Assembly (NCBI GenBank): GCA_914767715.1
Contig: OU612074.1
Coordinates: forward strand, 13,316,062-13,380,061
Origin: Membranipora membranacea
Lineage: Eukaryota; Bryozoa; Gymnolaemata; Cheilostomatida; Membraniporidae
Direction of reading: 5' to 3'
DNA length: 64,000 bases
Shown: piece by piece, positions 47,926 to 60,319 of the stretch
Layout: each line of letters begins with the position of its first letter
Numbering within the stretch: the first letter of the stretch is position 1
The notes under the pieces: generated by a model
The model's database searches: none
Told to the model about the DNA's origin: nothing
Seen by the model: the letters and a program-made list of their open reading frames with translations, nothing else
Program-made: the position numbers and the translations under genes

Positions 47926-49110
47926 ACGCTGGTATCATAACCTTAATCAGGGTTTTTGTATTGAACTATTATTTTGTTGTGGATAATGAGATTATTGCAG
48001 AGATTTTCTGGTCACTAGGCTGGTTGGTGTTGGCCATGATAGATGGTCGCTCTGCACATTATGTGTCATCTTGGACTTTTTCATAATTTCAATCTCTCAA
48101 ATAAAAAAGATTACAAAGCAAAGAGCATCTAGTCAAAGATTTACTTTGTGCAAGCTTTCGATCCCTGTATTTCTGTGAATGCAGTTCCTGGTTCTTCAGA
48201 AGCAGTGATTTAACTTGTTATTGTTAAATTGTTATACATATAAATAGAGTAGTAAGGGTTGCAACTAAGGAGTGTAACGTGTTGACAGTAGTTTTCTTGG
48301 TATTACACAACTTGTAGATGGATGGTAGGTTGCACTAGATAATGTTCCTGGCTTGCTGACTGGTATCTGACTTTTGCATAATTGGAACATTGATTGCTTC
48401 AGTCGCACATTGTGGTCTTGCCCTAAATCGGTGTTTGACATGACATCCGATTACCATAATAGGAGGGTAGCTATATTAAGGGCCAACAGGTAATTGTTGA
48501 ATCATTATAGTCACTAAATCATTTTGCTAAAATTAATGTATTTGTGGTTACACAACTGTATGAAAAAGCTTGAAGTCACCTATTCTATCAAATCTTAGCA
48601 AAACACAGACAAAAAAAGAGAACAAAGAAAAATGTAGTCCGAGAAATTCTGTTCAGCTGTTCCATTCCTTTCAGTCTGTTCAGAAATATACAGTTACGGT
48701 TTTCTTCTCACTGGTACATGTTAACCTGTTAACCGTTAGGCTGTCACACAACAGTAAGTAAAAACAGTGTAGTAAACATCCCGTAGGATAGTGTACTCAT
48801 CAATTTGTGATCCCACCTCCTCAACAGATCCCATTCTCAAATATGTGTATGCAGGTAGATAGCATAAAACATGGGAAATCAGCTGCAAAGTCCTGCAGCA
48901 AAATGGACAAATGTTTTGTTCGGCGAAATCAACATAATGAAGGGCATGGGGTTTGCCTGTGATAAGTCCAAAGAACTTACCGCCCTTGGGACCAACATAA
49001 CCATGGTACATGGTAATGTTGGTCTCAAGAGTGTCAAGTTCTTTGGACATAGGAAAAATAATTGCATCAATATTTTATACCCTGTTACTATCATTATACA
49101 GTCTAGAGTT
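47926..49110. other. Non-coding stretch with a MITE end fragment
   Basis: A truncated end of the 9-bp-TSD MITE is at about 48,632-48,697 (CCGAGAAATTCTGTTCAGCT then ATACAGTTAC). Open frames at 48,736-49,094 overlap on both strands and have no recognised domain. No gene called. Confidence 0.45.
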
Positions 49111-49827
49111 ATGCCCCCTGTAATACCACCTCGCTCACAGAGAGGCGCTCATCTACGACATCATCACTACATAAGACTCCATCTAGTGGTGATTCTACTC
49201 CCCCCTCTACCTCCCAGATCTCGGTCTGCAGCTGTACTCACATCATCAGGCAGTAGAGTATCATCTCATCATACACCACGCAGTAATCTATAGGTAATCA
49301 AGGTTGTCTCGTCATTTTGTCGCCCGCACAGTTGATTAAAATTACATATTGACACTCAAGACCAACTCATCCCAAGCTCACCTGACGATTTGGATATATT
49401 GATGACAACAATGTGTGAAAATCCTACCTGATCACACCCATCTTACAAAAAAAAATTCAAGACAGGGTGTTCAAGAATATGTGTTCCCTTATTTTATATG
49501 TCCATAAGTATTTCCTGAATTAATTTTGAAAGGTTCGGTCATTTCAGTAGGAACATCTGGTAAATAAAGAAATTTGTTTGTGGAGAACCTTGGCAAGTTA
49601 ATAACACAATTTTTCTATTGTATACCAGTAATCCTATAAGTTTAATTCTATTCCAGTAGCAGTCAGCGAAGGACCCGATCAGGCGGCCCAGCTGAGGTTC
49701 TTGAACTTAAACCACTTGTAAGAAGGAGGCAACAAGCGTTTGATGAGCAGGCAGCGATGCAGGCTGGGAGAAAGATGCGGGCTCCTTCAGTGACAGCATA
49801 GCCAGCAGCGGCAGTAAAGCAGGTAAT
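49110..49827 (+). CDS. Possible exons of an unrecognised protein
   Basis: Two stretches look exon-like on the plus strand. About 49,105-49,292 follows a TATCATTATACAG acceptor and encodes Pro/Ser/His-rich sequence (VMPPVIPPRSQRGAHLRHHH) up to a TAG/GTAATC donor. About 49,658-49,826 follows TCTATTCCAG and encodes LELKPLVRRRQQAFDEQAAM, then, in a shifted frame, SFSDSIASSGSKA before GTAATACC. The second is charged and helix-forming with frame-preserved Ser-rich ends. They may be early exons of the WDPCP-like gene, a late part of TANGO6, or a separate gene. The shift near 49,790 needs a one-base change. Confidence 0.35.
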
Positions 49828-50127
49828 ACCCATCCACCTAATCAGCTATCGGTAAACAATGTACCAGAGTCAGTGGTGTCCCAGATTAACAGAGGAAAGC
49901 TAGCTGACCTCAGAAAATTTGTTGAGAAATGATGCCCCTGTATTATGAATCATAATTTTTTTAATTATGGCACTTGCTCTAGGAGGGCATGCAAGTTCAG
50001 TCACGCCTGTAGTAAATGTGAAGACAAGAACCATGGAGTTGAGAGTCCAAAAATAAAAGCAAAATCAATACGTTTGCAGACATACATTACTTGAGTCACA
50101 AAACACTGATTTACAAAATCCTTTTTA

Positions 50128-50420
50128 GCAATGGTTATGATGTATGGTAGAAATTACCATCTCAGATAGCTCTATTCGGTAAGATCCTAAATGGGAAAGA
50201 GGCGTGGTCTAACACTCACAGTTATAAGCATTGATATGAATGTATGTATGTCAGTGGTTATAAGTTATCCAGCTTTTGTGTATGTGTGGTCTAAAGGGTG
50301 GTCCAACATTGACAGTCATAATGTATGCAGCTATTTTGCATGGGTGGTCTAACAGTATATGACTACATTTGCTAATGTTGACAGTTATAATGTTTCTAGA
50401 AAAATCTCCATGTGTTGACA
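50128..50420. repeat. Third, diverged copy of the front of the segmental duplication
   Basis: ATGGTAGAAATTACC, AGGCGTGGTCTAA, GACAGTTATAA, ATGTATGCAGCTATT and TGCATGGGTG occur in the same order as at 11,430-11,650 and 56,400-56,630. The GTGGTCTAA...GACAGT...GCAGC block recurs about every 95-120 bases, so the element has internal repetition. Just to the right, a short (CGATAGC)n run lies at 50,738-50,775. Confidence 0.65.
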
Positions 50421-51228
50421 CTCATAATATATGAAGCTTTTCTGCCCTTGTCGACTGGCATTTGTAGTTGGACATAGTAGGATACTTATGAGCATCCCAC
50501 AATGCACCTTTTTGGAATTCCCAGTGAGATCAAGTCAATAATAACATTGTGATCGACCTGATCATTTTAGGAATCGCTGTTCAGTTTGAGATTGCGTATT
50601 GTCAATTAATGCCTCATTCTGTCTGAGATGTTTTTTTTAAATTTTTTTATTCGTTTTCCACAGATACACCTGTTGGATTTACCCGGCTGACCTGGCCGTT
50701 ATCGACAGATACTGGTATCTCCCACTGCTGATGCTTTACCGATAGCGATAGCCGATAGCGATAGCCGATAGCGTCAGAGGAGGCGTGGCCATGGGCTCCA
50801 ATGACCAATCAGGAAGAGTGAGCTAATCTGTGTATTGTAACGCTAAGTGGAGGAAAACCTCATATACTGGCACATACTAAAACAGAATGTGAACCTGTCG
50901 ATGTTCAGTTTTGGTAGCTGATATTTAAGAGAAGTGATCCTGCCCAGCGTGGATACATGCCAGTTTATACAGTAACTTGACATGGTTTTATAAGGATTAC
51001 ACTGAATTTGACCATCAGTTTCCCAAGCCAGATCAGGTTTAATGTATTGATACATGTTTAGGGTTTTAGGTCTTCAATGTTTAGCTGCACCCCGGCTCCT
51101 ATACTTACAGTCCCTACAGACGGTCTCACTCACTATAACCTGATTGGACGCTGAAATATACCTGTTTGCCTGTCTGCTCATTAATATATGTATTGCTGCG
51201 GAACCTTATAGTATTTTATTTATTATAG

Positions 51229-54200
51229 CGGGAGAGATGGTAGTAAGTTGGTTAGTGTAGAGAGATCTGTAAACGCAAAGAGCTGTAGAGCTGATATATG
51301 TACTTATGAGCTCATAAAATCCTGTATACACAGAACACATCACACCAGTGTACCGCTCACCAGCAATCTCGTCAAGCTCAAATGGGATAATACACTACAG
51401 AATTTTATCGCCGCGTGTGAGGACAACTCCCCGCTACTCTACAGGTATGTAAGGGCAGAGAGGGTGGGATATACCCCTCCTACCCTCCCTGGTTAGGACA
51501 ACTCAGTCCTACTATTAACTGTAGGTAAAACCATATAATAGCTCTCAGGTGGAATATGGCAACCGAATTGGGTATCTGAATAACCTGAACTGAATTACGC
51601 AAAGCATACTGATTTTATGACTTACTGTACATGAATTAAATATCTTGCTGAACAATTTAGAAGTGCAAAATTATTGATCAAGTATTGAGTTATCCTTGCC
51701 CTGTGATTAGGATCTACCTGTGTGTTGTTTTTTGCCTCTGTCTACCCCTGCATGCCTCAATATGACTGATTATATTACAGTGAGAACTTAAAGAACACCC
51801 TGACAGTGCGTACTGAATATCAGGCTGACTTTATAGAGTGGCATCCATCTGGTGCTTTACTTGTTGTGCTCAATAATAAGGGTGAACTACAGGTAAATAT
51901 TCTGCAGCTCGATATCAATAATATTTATGAGGATAATACGAGTTTGACACTTGGTTTCATCAATCGGGTTAAATATATAATAGCAAATATGTGGCGATAG
52001 TGTGATGTAGGATTTTGAGGTGAATTATATCCTAAGTCTAAATCCTTGGAGTGGAGTTCGGCTTACTTGGACTGCTACTTTTTTTCTAGTTCTTGTTGAC
52101 AAATTTTATGTTTGTTTCAAAAACTTGCAAGCAATTAAATATTGAAGCTATTACAGGTATATGATAAAGCTTTGACATGCTTCAGTCTTACTCTAGAAGG
52201 AGTGGAATTTGTGCCTCATATTGAGCTCTCCAATTTCTTCAGGTGAGTGCTACATTTTCAAAACCTGTTATTTAGATAATTTGGTTAAAGGTTCAGAGTT
52301 TTTTTACATCGAAAAAAAATCATTTATTCTAAAGCAATGTGACAAGGCACAGTGGTGTAATATGCAGCACTGTGTGCTACTTCGTAATTTTACTTACTTT
52401 TATCCTGGCATTTGAGCGTTATATTTTGTAGTTATCTTATCTTGGCTCATGCGTTATCCAGTATCACCCCACACATTTATAGCGAGTTTTGCTAATTTAT
52501 TTATCTCGCCTGTTAGCGAGAAAGTCTTGGTTCCTATTATCAAATTAATACTCAATTTTATCAAAAACATATTTTAAATGGTTCAAAAATCGCTACTGCC
52601 TTACATTTGATGTATTGTCAATTTATCATGCTCTATTTTGTAGATTATCTCCACATGTGAGGAGGATATCATGGTGTAATCACAGTACACAGCATACATG
52701 CAGTGTCCCATCTACTAGAAATACACTACTAATAACATTTGGCAGGTAAATACACTACTCATAACATTCGATAGGTAAATACACTACTCATAATAACCCA
52801 ATACTGTCATGATCTCTATTGGCTCATCTCCCTGTCAAAATATTCGTCCCCTTATGAAACCCACTAGATCGGTAACTGTAAATTGCTGAACAGGCTGAAC
52901 GGACTGAACAGCTGAACAGAATTTCTCAGACTTCTACTTGTGTGATTCTTTACATGATTGGTTAGTTTTGCATAAGCGTGGACAATTCCTTATGTTCTGC
53001 TCATTACTTAATTTATTTTAAGTGTGGATTCGCCTTGGTTTCTTCCCATTTTATTCGCAGTAAATTTTTCGGCATGACACTAGTGAATGGATGGAAAGTA
53101 GCTTGTCTCGGCAAGCTTCGTTGGGGAAGAACCCCCAGCCCCCCTTCCCATAACAGAGCTTGTCAAGACTGGCTGTTTGAGCTGGATAACGTTTCTGGTT
53201 TCCTGAACACCATCAGATTTTTATCAGAATTAGCAAATTGATAAAATTCATTTGTTTGCCCTAAATTGGTTATATTAGGTGCCAACATGAACTTAGTGAC
53301 TCATTAAATCATTTGGTTAGGGAGAGTGTGTTTGAGAAGTGATAGTCAGCCAGAGAAAAGAATACAAATAATAATTTTAGTCTGAGAAATTCTGTTCAGC
53401 TGTTCAGTCCGTTCAGCCTGTTCAGCAATTTACAGTTACCGCCACTAGATTGTTATTTATAAACACTCCCTGATTATCATCACTAACATTGAGCCATGTA
53501 TGTACAATGTATCAGTGTATTAGTGGATGGGGCTGTAGTTCTATTTTCTGCTCTAATTGTAGAGGACCTGTTGGTATAATGAAGTTAACTGGTGAGAATC
53601 TGTGTAACTCAGATCTATCGTGTCCTCTAATCATCTAAGATCATCTCAAATCTAACTCCTTTACTCAGGTAAGGCAAGGTTACACAGGTAAGGTTAGCTT
53701 ACTCAGGAATGGTTAGGTTTCAGGTAAAACCATAGAACCAACTATAACAGTGCATGTCTCTCTAATATGGATTATATTTCAATTTTATGTGGGTTACCCG
53801 TGAATAAATAAGTTGTTACTCACAAGACATTTCTGTCACTAATTTTAATCTAGTCAATAACAGTGAATATTGGTAAGCCTATATATTCGGTTATTGTTTT
53901 AACTTGTTTCCGTTTCGCCAGATTGTGTCCGTTGACAGTCTATATTCTGTTTCAGGCTACCAAATTATTAACAGCTATGAGCTGGAACACAGAGAGTCAT
54001 GATTGTTTCAATGCTCGGTGAGCATCATGAACATCCTGCTCAGACAACCTCTGAGTAAGGCTAACGAAGGAATGGTCAGTCGGTCATGTGTGACTTAAAC
54101 TAACATTGTCTCTTGTCATCAGTATTTGACTCATATTCCCCATATTGACCCATATTCTTTGTATAAGTCAAAGTTAAAATACCACACACCTTCCTCAATT

Positions 54201-55764
54201 ACTATGTCTTGGGGTTCTTTCATACAAAGATTTTTGAGGTTTGGTCAAAAGTTGTGCATCAACTAAACTGTAAAGCAATCTTGTTGTAAGTACTTTCCGC
54301 TAAAGAAAATGTGATAAGACATCCAAAGCATCCCTTTATTCATATGTGTATAATATGATCAAAAACAATTAGATACCTATCTCTGTGGAACCTAGGACAA
54401 TAGTATGACTCACTAGCTTAGTTGGTCTTAGTAATCGATTCACCGACTCCCGTGTCATTTACTGCCTCCAATAATATAATTGACTTTACCTTACAGATTT
54501 ACCGGAGGCCACCCTGGGATGTTTTTTACGCCCCACAGATAGCATTAGCTGAGGTTATAATACTGGAGTGTAGAGTACGTATAGATAACCTAGCACAACG
54601 ATCCTTCCATCATTTAGTCAGGTAATACTCACTTTTAGTTCTTTTTTTAACTAACACACTTGCAATGGTTTATTGTTCTGACACACTGACACTTGTTATG
54701 ATACACCAGCTTGGATTTATTCATGTAAGGATAATTATTCTGTCGTTCACATCACAGTTTCAGTATCATGAACTCAAGCCAACACAGAGGGTTATGAGGT
54801 TATATCTCACTGCTGTAGCTTACTGTTAGATTATAACACATTTATTATGATATGATGAGATATCTGAGTAGAATTCAGTCTAGCTGTGTAGCAATGGTCT
54901 GCTTTGGGTTGTATTACCTCTTTGTATTAGTAATCAAATGATGTACTTGCTGTTTTTACTAACAAGGTTTTATGTTATGTGTAGATTTATATTTATCGAA
55001 TGTTTCGATTTGATAAGGCGGCCCTTCTAGCGGTAGATATAAACGCTTGTGACCTATTTATGGATATTTACTACGCTGCAATAGATTCAGGACAGGCACG
55101 CCTATCTGCTGCAGCCCGACATAAAGCTAAACTATGTGACAAAGATCTGGCGTGCCCAGGCTCGTATCTCACAAACTACAAACCACAGCCAGTCCTTGAT
55201 GTTCAGAAAGATCATCGCGGCTGTAGGTGGTTGTTTAGGGGAAGGGGGGCTTCCTGAATACCATTGAGGGCTGGCTGTGCTCCATACAAGTAGACGGTCT
55301 CACCAATACAAACTCCACTTCTGCGTTGTTTAGTTGTTAACCTATCTACCTAATTGTGCTGATGTGTGGATGACACTGTTGCCTAGGTCCTATTGGATCT
55401 AATACAGCGTGTTTGTTACAAACGTCTCAAGAGTTGTCAGATCCGTGAAACTACTGCTAGGCGTATTTACTCATGTTTTTCAAATCAATTTATTTATTGT
55501 CATTTAGCACAGACAATTTGTAGTTGTCCACTCTCTGAACATAAGGTTCAATAATGGGACAACTACTACCTTAACCAGTAAACAGCTGTCTGTATATAAC
55601 ACCTGATAACACTTGACCTTCTGTATTGTTATTGACCTATTATTATAGAATCCGGAGGCTCATCATTAAACGCAGATCTATTGACTGATGATGATTTTCA
55701 CTCCAGTTCTGAAGAGGCCAATCTTGTGGTTACTCAAGAGAGAGCTCAAGAAAGAGTAGTCTAA
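51229..55764 (+). CDS. WDPCP: WDPCP (Fritz-like) planar cell polarity effector, C-terminal exons
   Basis: Exons are 51,229-51,444, 51,781-51,892, 52,157-52,242, 52,644-52,745, 53,563-53,591 (29-bp microexon), 53,956-about 54,053, 54,497-54,621, about 54,985-55,226 and 55,649-55,764 (TAA at 55,762). The first five join in agreeing phases 2, 0, 2, 2. Key segments are FIEWHPSGALLVVLNNKGEL (WD-type strand), VYDKALTCFSLTLEGVEF, GPVGIMKLTG, ATKLLTAMSWN, NILLRQPL, RSFHHLVR and FDKAALLAVDINACDLFMDI. They align in order with the remembered vertebrate WDPCP C-terminus. WDPCP acts with septins and the CPLANE complex in cilium assembly and planar polarity. The frame is off by one inside the exon at 53,956 (near 54,012) and at the 54,621/54,985 junction. 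The exon between 53,591 and 53,956 (phase 1 to 0) was not found. The N-terminal exons are also not seen. Confidence 0.82.
52870..53440. mobile_element. Mutator-like MITE, copy 2 (9-bp target duplication)
   Basis: Ends are CGGTAACTGTAAATTGCTGA (52,870) and CAGCAATTTACAGTTACCG (53,441). Both are flanked by the exact 9-mer CCACTAGAT (52,861-52,869 and 53,442-53,450). The inside matches copy 1 in inverse orientation. It is inserted in the WDPCP-like intron before the 29-bp microexon. An open frame at 52,978-53,241 lies inside and has no support. Confidence 0.85.
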
Positions 55765-56204
55765 GTGCTCAGACTCCAAGGCGCAGGGAGTTACTTGCGC
55801 AAGCTATCAAACTCCTCTCCTGAATATCCATGCTCTCTTGAATTGTGATATAACAACTAATCAAACAAGCATGTAAGGTTCCTGGGTATGCAGAATTATA
55901 TCGATATCCGATTTGATTTCAAATGATCCAATATGGGCGCCTAGAACAGCAACTTGCTACCTATTAACAGTTTTTGTAATGCGATGTAGCAATTAAAACT
56001 GGATGTTATCAGTAATAAGTTTGAATCTTATGACACATGATCAATATTGATATCACATGCCCCCAAGATATGTCTGCCATAAACAGTAATAGGCTGTCAG
56101 TTAGCAGTTATCATCATGTAATAACACAGGCAGCAGGGAATATAAGGGTAAGGTGCATATTATTCACCAGTTATTTAACCTTATATTTTTAATCACTAAT
56201 GATC

Positions 56205-59120
56205 ATAATTCTAGTGTGACCACTTCTAGTTGGGTTTGGTATTGAATAATCTCCATCTGGTTTGGTGCTGTGATTTTGCAGTCATGACTGGACCTGAGTA
56301 TGACGCTTTGCTTGAGGCGTGTTCTAACACTGACAATTACCATTTACATACTTGAGTTGCCAAACTCTGATTTATACATATAAGTATGAATGATTATGAT
56401 ACATGTATATGGTAGAAATCACCTACATAGACAGCTCTATCCAGTAATGGGAAGGAGGCGTGGTCTAACAATGACAGTTATAAGCTATGCAGCTATTCTG
56501 CATGTGTGGTCTATAAGTAGTTGACCATCCTCCTACAGTTGACAGCTGTGTTGTTTGTTGCTAAGTCTTCATGTGTGGTCCAACATTGACAGTCTTGATG
56601 TATGCAGCAATTCTGCATGGGTGTCAGTTTATCCACGCCAGATATGATTATAATAAGGGAGTTTGTATCTGTGCGCAGTACACTTTGGAGTTGGCTGCTC
56701 CTTTCTGTACTCCCTGTGTAGTTTTATTGATGACTCCTAGATAATATGAATCCATATCCATCAGTCTCTGGTTTTATTGTGTGAGTGACAAGTAACCCGT
56801 GATCCACTTAGATCGTACTGACAAGATAAACTTGATACAGGCATTGTCTTACAGTTTGGTTTATTGTACAAAGTATAATTGTATCATCATTGAGCAAAGA
56901 GGTTGGCACGCATGGAGGAAGTAAGAATGAAACAACAGAATTAAACATATGAATATGAAGGTAAATCACTCAATGAAGCCTAAAAGACTGCTAAAATCAC
57001 TGAAGACCTTTCTTATTGAGACAAAACAATAAATAATATAGGTATTCATACAGATGTCATGCCCATTGACTTACCATAAAATAACGACTTTGCCAGAAAT
57101 TGAATCGGAATAATTTGGGTACAGAGGCTTAGCAATGTATGCTTAAGCTGTTGTCTGATGATGTTTGGACTGGGATTGGAGAAAGCTAACATATTCTTGA
57201 AGACAGATATTGACGTTTTTCTCGTCAACTCTTGATGCTTGCACAAATTAGGTCTTTGCATTGTGTGTTTCTTGTTGATTTGTTCAGGATAAGTTTACAA
57301 GAGCCATTCTCCTTTTCAACACATTTAATCTTGTCTGCGGTGTGTTCAGCACATTCTGTCTACCTGTACATCAGATATTACATCACAAAAAAACATGGGT
57401 GTGTCGATAGAACAGGAGAGACTAAATATTACCAATAAATCGTAATATTGTAACTCATACAATACAGCGTTTCGAGAGATTAACACCTGGCCGGTTCTTA
57501 ATATAATTCCATCCACAGCTAAATTCAATGGTTCGGAGTTTTGTATGTAACTATAATGGGATAGGATATATAAAAGCTCACCAGGTAGAATGACAATCTT
57601 AGCTGGGCCAACATCTGGTGATAACGGGCAGATGTTTATGAGCGCTCACTCAAAATAACCAGCTTTATCGTACGACCATTGGTTGACTCACATTCTGCGT
57701 ATTAAGCTGTTTGTGTGACTCATTGGCTTTCTGTTTAGCCTCCTCTTTAGCCAGCCTGAGCTGACGTAACTCACTCCTCAATAACAAACCTTCAGGCTTC
57801 TGAGTACCTGGAGGGAACTGCCATCTACAAAATGTACATAAATTAAATATCGCTCACATGTGAGGGTCAATCAAAAGACTTTATCAAAGTACAAAAACAG
57901 TATCATACTGAATGGCGAATTATTCTCTAATCATAGAGTTCTTCTATCTAGGCTTACTTAGTGGGAATGACTGCCATTGTTCCATCTCCAGGTCTCCTCC
58001 ATGGTCCATCTATACTAGTCTTAGTCATGTTAATACCTCTTATATGTGGCTTAAACACATCTAGAGTCACACAGTAGTCTCTTTCATATACTTTCAAGCC
58101 AACCTCTATAAATAAGTAAATAAATATATTGTGTTTGCTGCCCGCGGCCTGAAACCATTATAATATCGAAAGAGTAGTACAAGACACAAAACGAGCTTAC
58201 TGCTTCTCATTTCATCATCTACAGACAAAAAACTACCATTGTTCCGTATTAACCCTAAATTGTTTTATAATATATTATGCCGAGTAAATTATAATAATTT
58301 ATATAGTAATTTCTCGTACTTATTTCCATAGAAATTACTTCACTTTTGTGAGAAATTTGTAGCATACATGTTGATCTTAGTTCAAGACATTTAATCTAAC
58401 TAAATGCTTCATCATCAACCTGGCGGGTATTTTAAATTTGTTTATTACCTATACAGTACAGTACAGTACTATGTAGTCTGGATGTACACCCAATCCTCCA
58501 TATCCAACAGTTTGTTTTGCAGTCTTCGGCCTGTTTAGGAATGATTTAGCTGACATCTCTGTGACTGTAACACTTCGAGGTCGAGGTGCAGCCTTCAAAC
58601 CTCCACTCTCAACACATCGGACCCCTCTTGTGTTTCGATTCCAGCAATGCATCTTTGCATTCCAAGTATATGCTTATACAACTTGAGCAACACAACAACT
58701 AATTGGAATTGATAGTAGATACCGAATAGTGACAAAAAGATGGAAAACATCATGACGAGGACAATTTGTTTATATGTGTTAGTAACTTGGAAGGACATAT
58801 CAATGCTCTCTGCTCTGACTTCCGAGAACAGTGAGATGGCACAATCGAATAGCTTGTTATCCAGGATGCCTACAGGAGTCCCATTGGGAGAGCAATGAAC
58901 TTCCTCTCCCAAGAGGAAGTTTATTAGGAGAGCTCTTCATTGACAGTTCCAGCCCCAAGCACCCTCAGGCCTAGAGTGTATCTAATTTTTAAAATGTTTC
59001 ACACGATCAAGAGAAAAGAAGATAGACTTCTCGCTTTTTTATGTTACATGCTATAAATACCAAATATTACTTCAAGCACAGATGTTATTTTCTATCTAGC
59101 CAGAGGTTGTACTGTTTATC
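56205..59120. repeat. Segmental duplication copy B
   Basis: Uninterrupted counterpart of 11,292-16,110. It shows the empty site (GTTCCGTATTAACCCTAAAT at about 58,241-58,260) where copy A carries the LINE-SINE insertion. It also has an extra segment near 56,265-56,330 that copy A lacks. Confidence 0.85.
57692..58652 (-). CDS. Unrecognised gene with phase-matched exons (copy B of the duplication)
   Basis: Two minus-strand exons are well supported. 58,105-57,958 follows a TTATTTATAG acceptor, encodes VGLKVYERDYCVTLDVFKP...WRRPGDGTMAVIPT and ends AA/GTAAGC. 57,824-57,692 follows TTTTGTAG and encodes WQFPPGTQKPEGLLLRSELR with a charged helical tail, ending AAT/GTGAGT. They join in phase 2 (AA+A = Lys). 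Upstream, 58,574 down to about 58,480 offers a start MSAKSFLNRPKTAKQTVGYG. Downstream, a short exon near 57,615-57,585 (PAKIVILPG) is conserved in both copies. The exon candidate near 57,370-57,080 has stops here although it is open in copy A. The family is not recognised; the short, charged, Pro-rich form recalls small axonemal proteins, but that is only an impression. Confidence 0.55.
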
Positions 59121-59229
59121 AATTGGCAAATTGAGAGACAGCTTGGGCGAAAGTATTGCTGAGAGTCAACAGCAAGCTAGCAACTATGATTGTCAACCCA
59201 CAGCATCGTATGTCTCTAATTTATTACCA

Positions 59230-59450
59230 TACTTGGCATGTAATGCCGAAAAATTAGCTGTGAATAAAATTGAAAGAAACCAAGGCGAATGCAAACTTAA
59301 AATAAATAAATTAATGAGCAGAATGTAAGGAATTGTCCACGCTTATGCAAAATTAGCCAATCATGTAAATAATCAAACCAATAGTAGTCTGAGAAATTCC
59401 GTTCAGCTGTTCAGTCCTTTCAGCCTGTTCAGCAATTTACAGTTACCGAA
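59230..59450 (+). mobile_element. Truncated copy 3 of the Mutator-like MITE
   Basis: Matches the right part of copy 1 from ATGCCGAAAAATTA to the terminal GCAATTTACAGTTACCG. The left half is absent. It lies between duplication copy B and the WDPCP exon duplicate. Confidence 0.8.
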
Positions 59451-59689
59451 CTTTCTGCCTGCCATTGTACTCCTTCGTTCACTGAACAAAAGGCCTTTTG
59501 TTCTACAAGTCTCATAGGTGTCTTGGAACATTTTTGAAGACAGACTCCCAGATAACGGCCCCATGGCCTATCCAACATACTACGGCATAACTGTACTTTA
59601 TTTTATATAATGTACACAAAAAAATATTTTTATCTTTATGACCAAAATAAAACTGCAAAATTATATCACAAGTAATATGAAGTATCCTT

Positions 59690-60300
59690 GTCCTGTGATT
59701 AGTTTATGTCTGTTTTTTTCCCTGTATGACTGAATATGAATACGAATGCTATGATGCCAAAATGCCAAAAACCCTGACAGTGCGGACAGGCTGACTTTAT
59801 AGAGTGGCATCCCATCTGGTGCTTTACTAGCTCTGCTCAATATTAAGGGTGAGCTACAGGTAAATATTCTGCCGCTCGATATCAATCATATTAGTGGTTA
59901 GTTCTAGCTTGACCCTAGATTTCATCCATCAGGTTATATATAAAATAGCAAATAATATGTGGCGAAAGTGTGATAATAATGTTGATATAGGATTTAGATG
60001 TTAACTGTATCCTAAGTCCAACTCCTTGGAGTGACAAATCAAAAACAGACCCAATTGCTTGGACTGTCATTTTTTTCTGGTTCTTGTTGATTCATTTTAC
60101 AATTTTGTCAACAACTGGCAAACAATTACTAGTAAATATTGAATCTATTACAGGTACGGCCAAGTATATGATAAAGCTTTGACATGCTTCAGTCTTACTC
60201 TAGAAGGAGTGGATTTTGTGCCTCATATTGAACTGTCCTATTTCTTCAGGTGAGTGCTCCATTTTTAAAACCTGACATTTGGTTAAAGCAAGGAATTAAG
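59690..60300 (+). pseudogene. WDPCP: Partial duplicate of two WDPCP exons with introns
   Basis: Matches 51,690-52,270, including intron sequence (TATCCTTGTCCTGTGATTAG, GTAAATATTCTG, TAAATATTGA). The first exon copy (about 59,770-59,860) has lost about a dozen bases before CAGGCTGACTTTATAGAGTG and gained a C in GGCATCCCATC. The second (about 60,150-60,250) has an extra GTACGGCCAA after the acceptor and E-to-D and N-to-Y changes. Because introns are included, it arose by DNA duplication rather than retrocopy. It cannot be a functional gene on its own. Confidence 0.85.
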
Positions 60301-60319
60301 GCTTAAGCACAAGAATAAG

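Noticed and set aside
48736..49094. Overlapping open frames on both strands near 49 kb
   Set aside because: No splice phase agreement, no domain, and the repeated GGGACCAACATAACCATGGT motif suggests a small duplicated non-coding segment.
52978..53241. 87-codon plus-strand frame
   Set aside because: Lies entirely inside a MITE whose other copy does not keep the frame.
54422..54496. Start of a separate protein at ATG 54,422
   Set aside because: The family match begins after the acceptor at 54,496; the upstream codons are intron.
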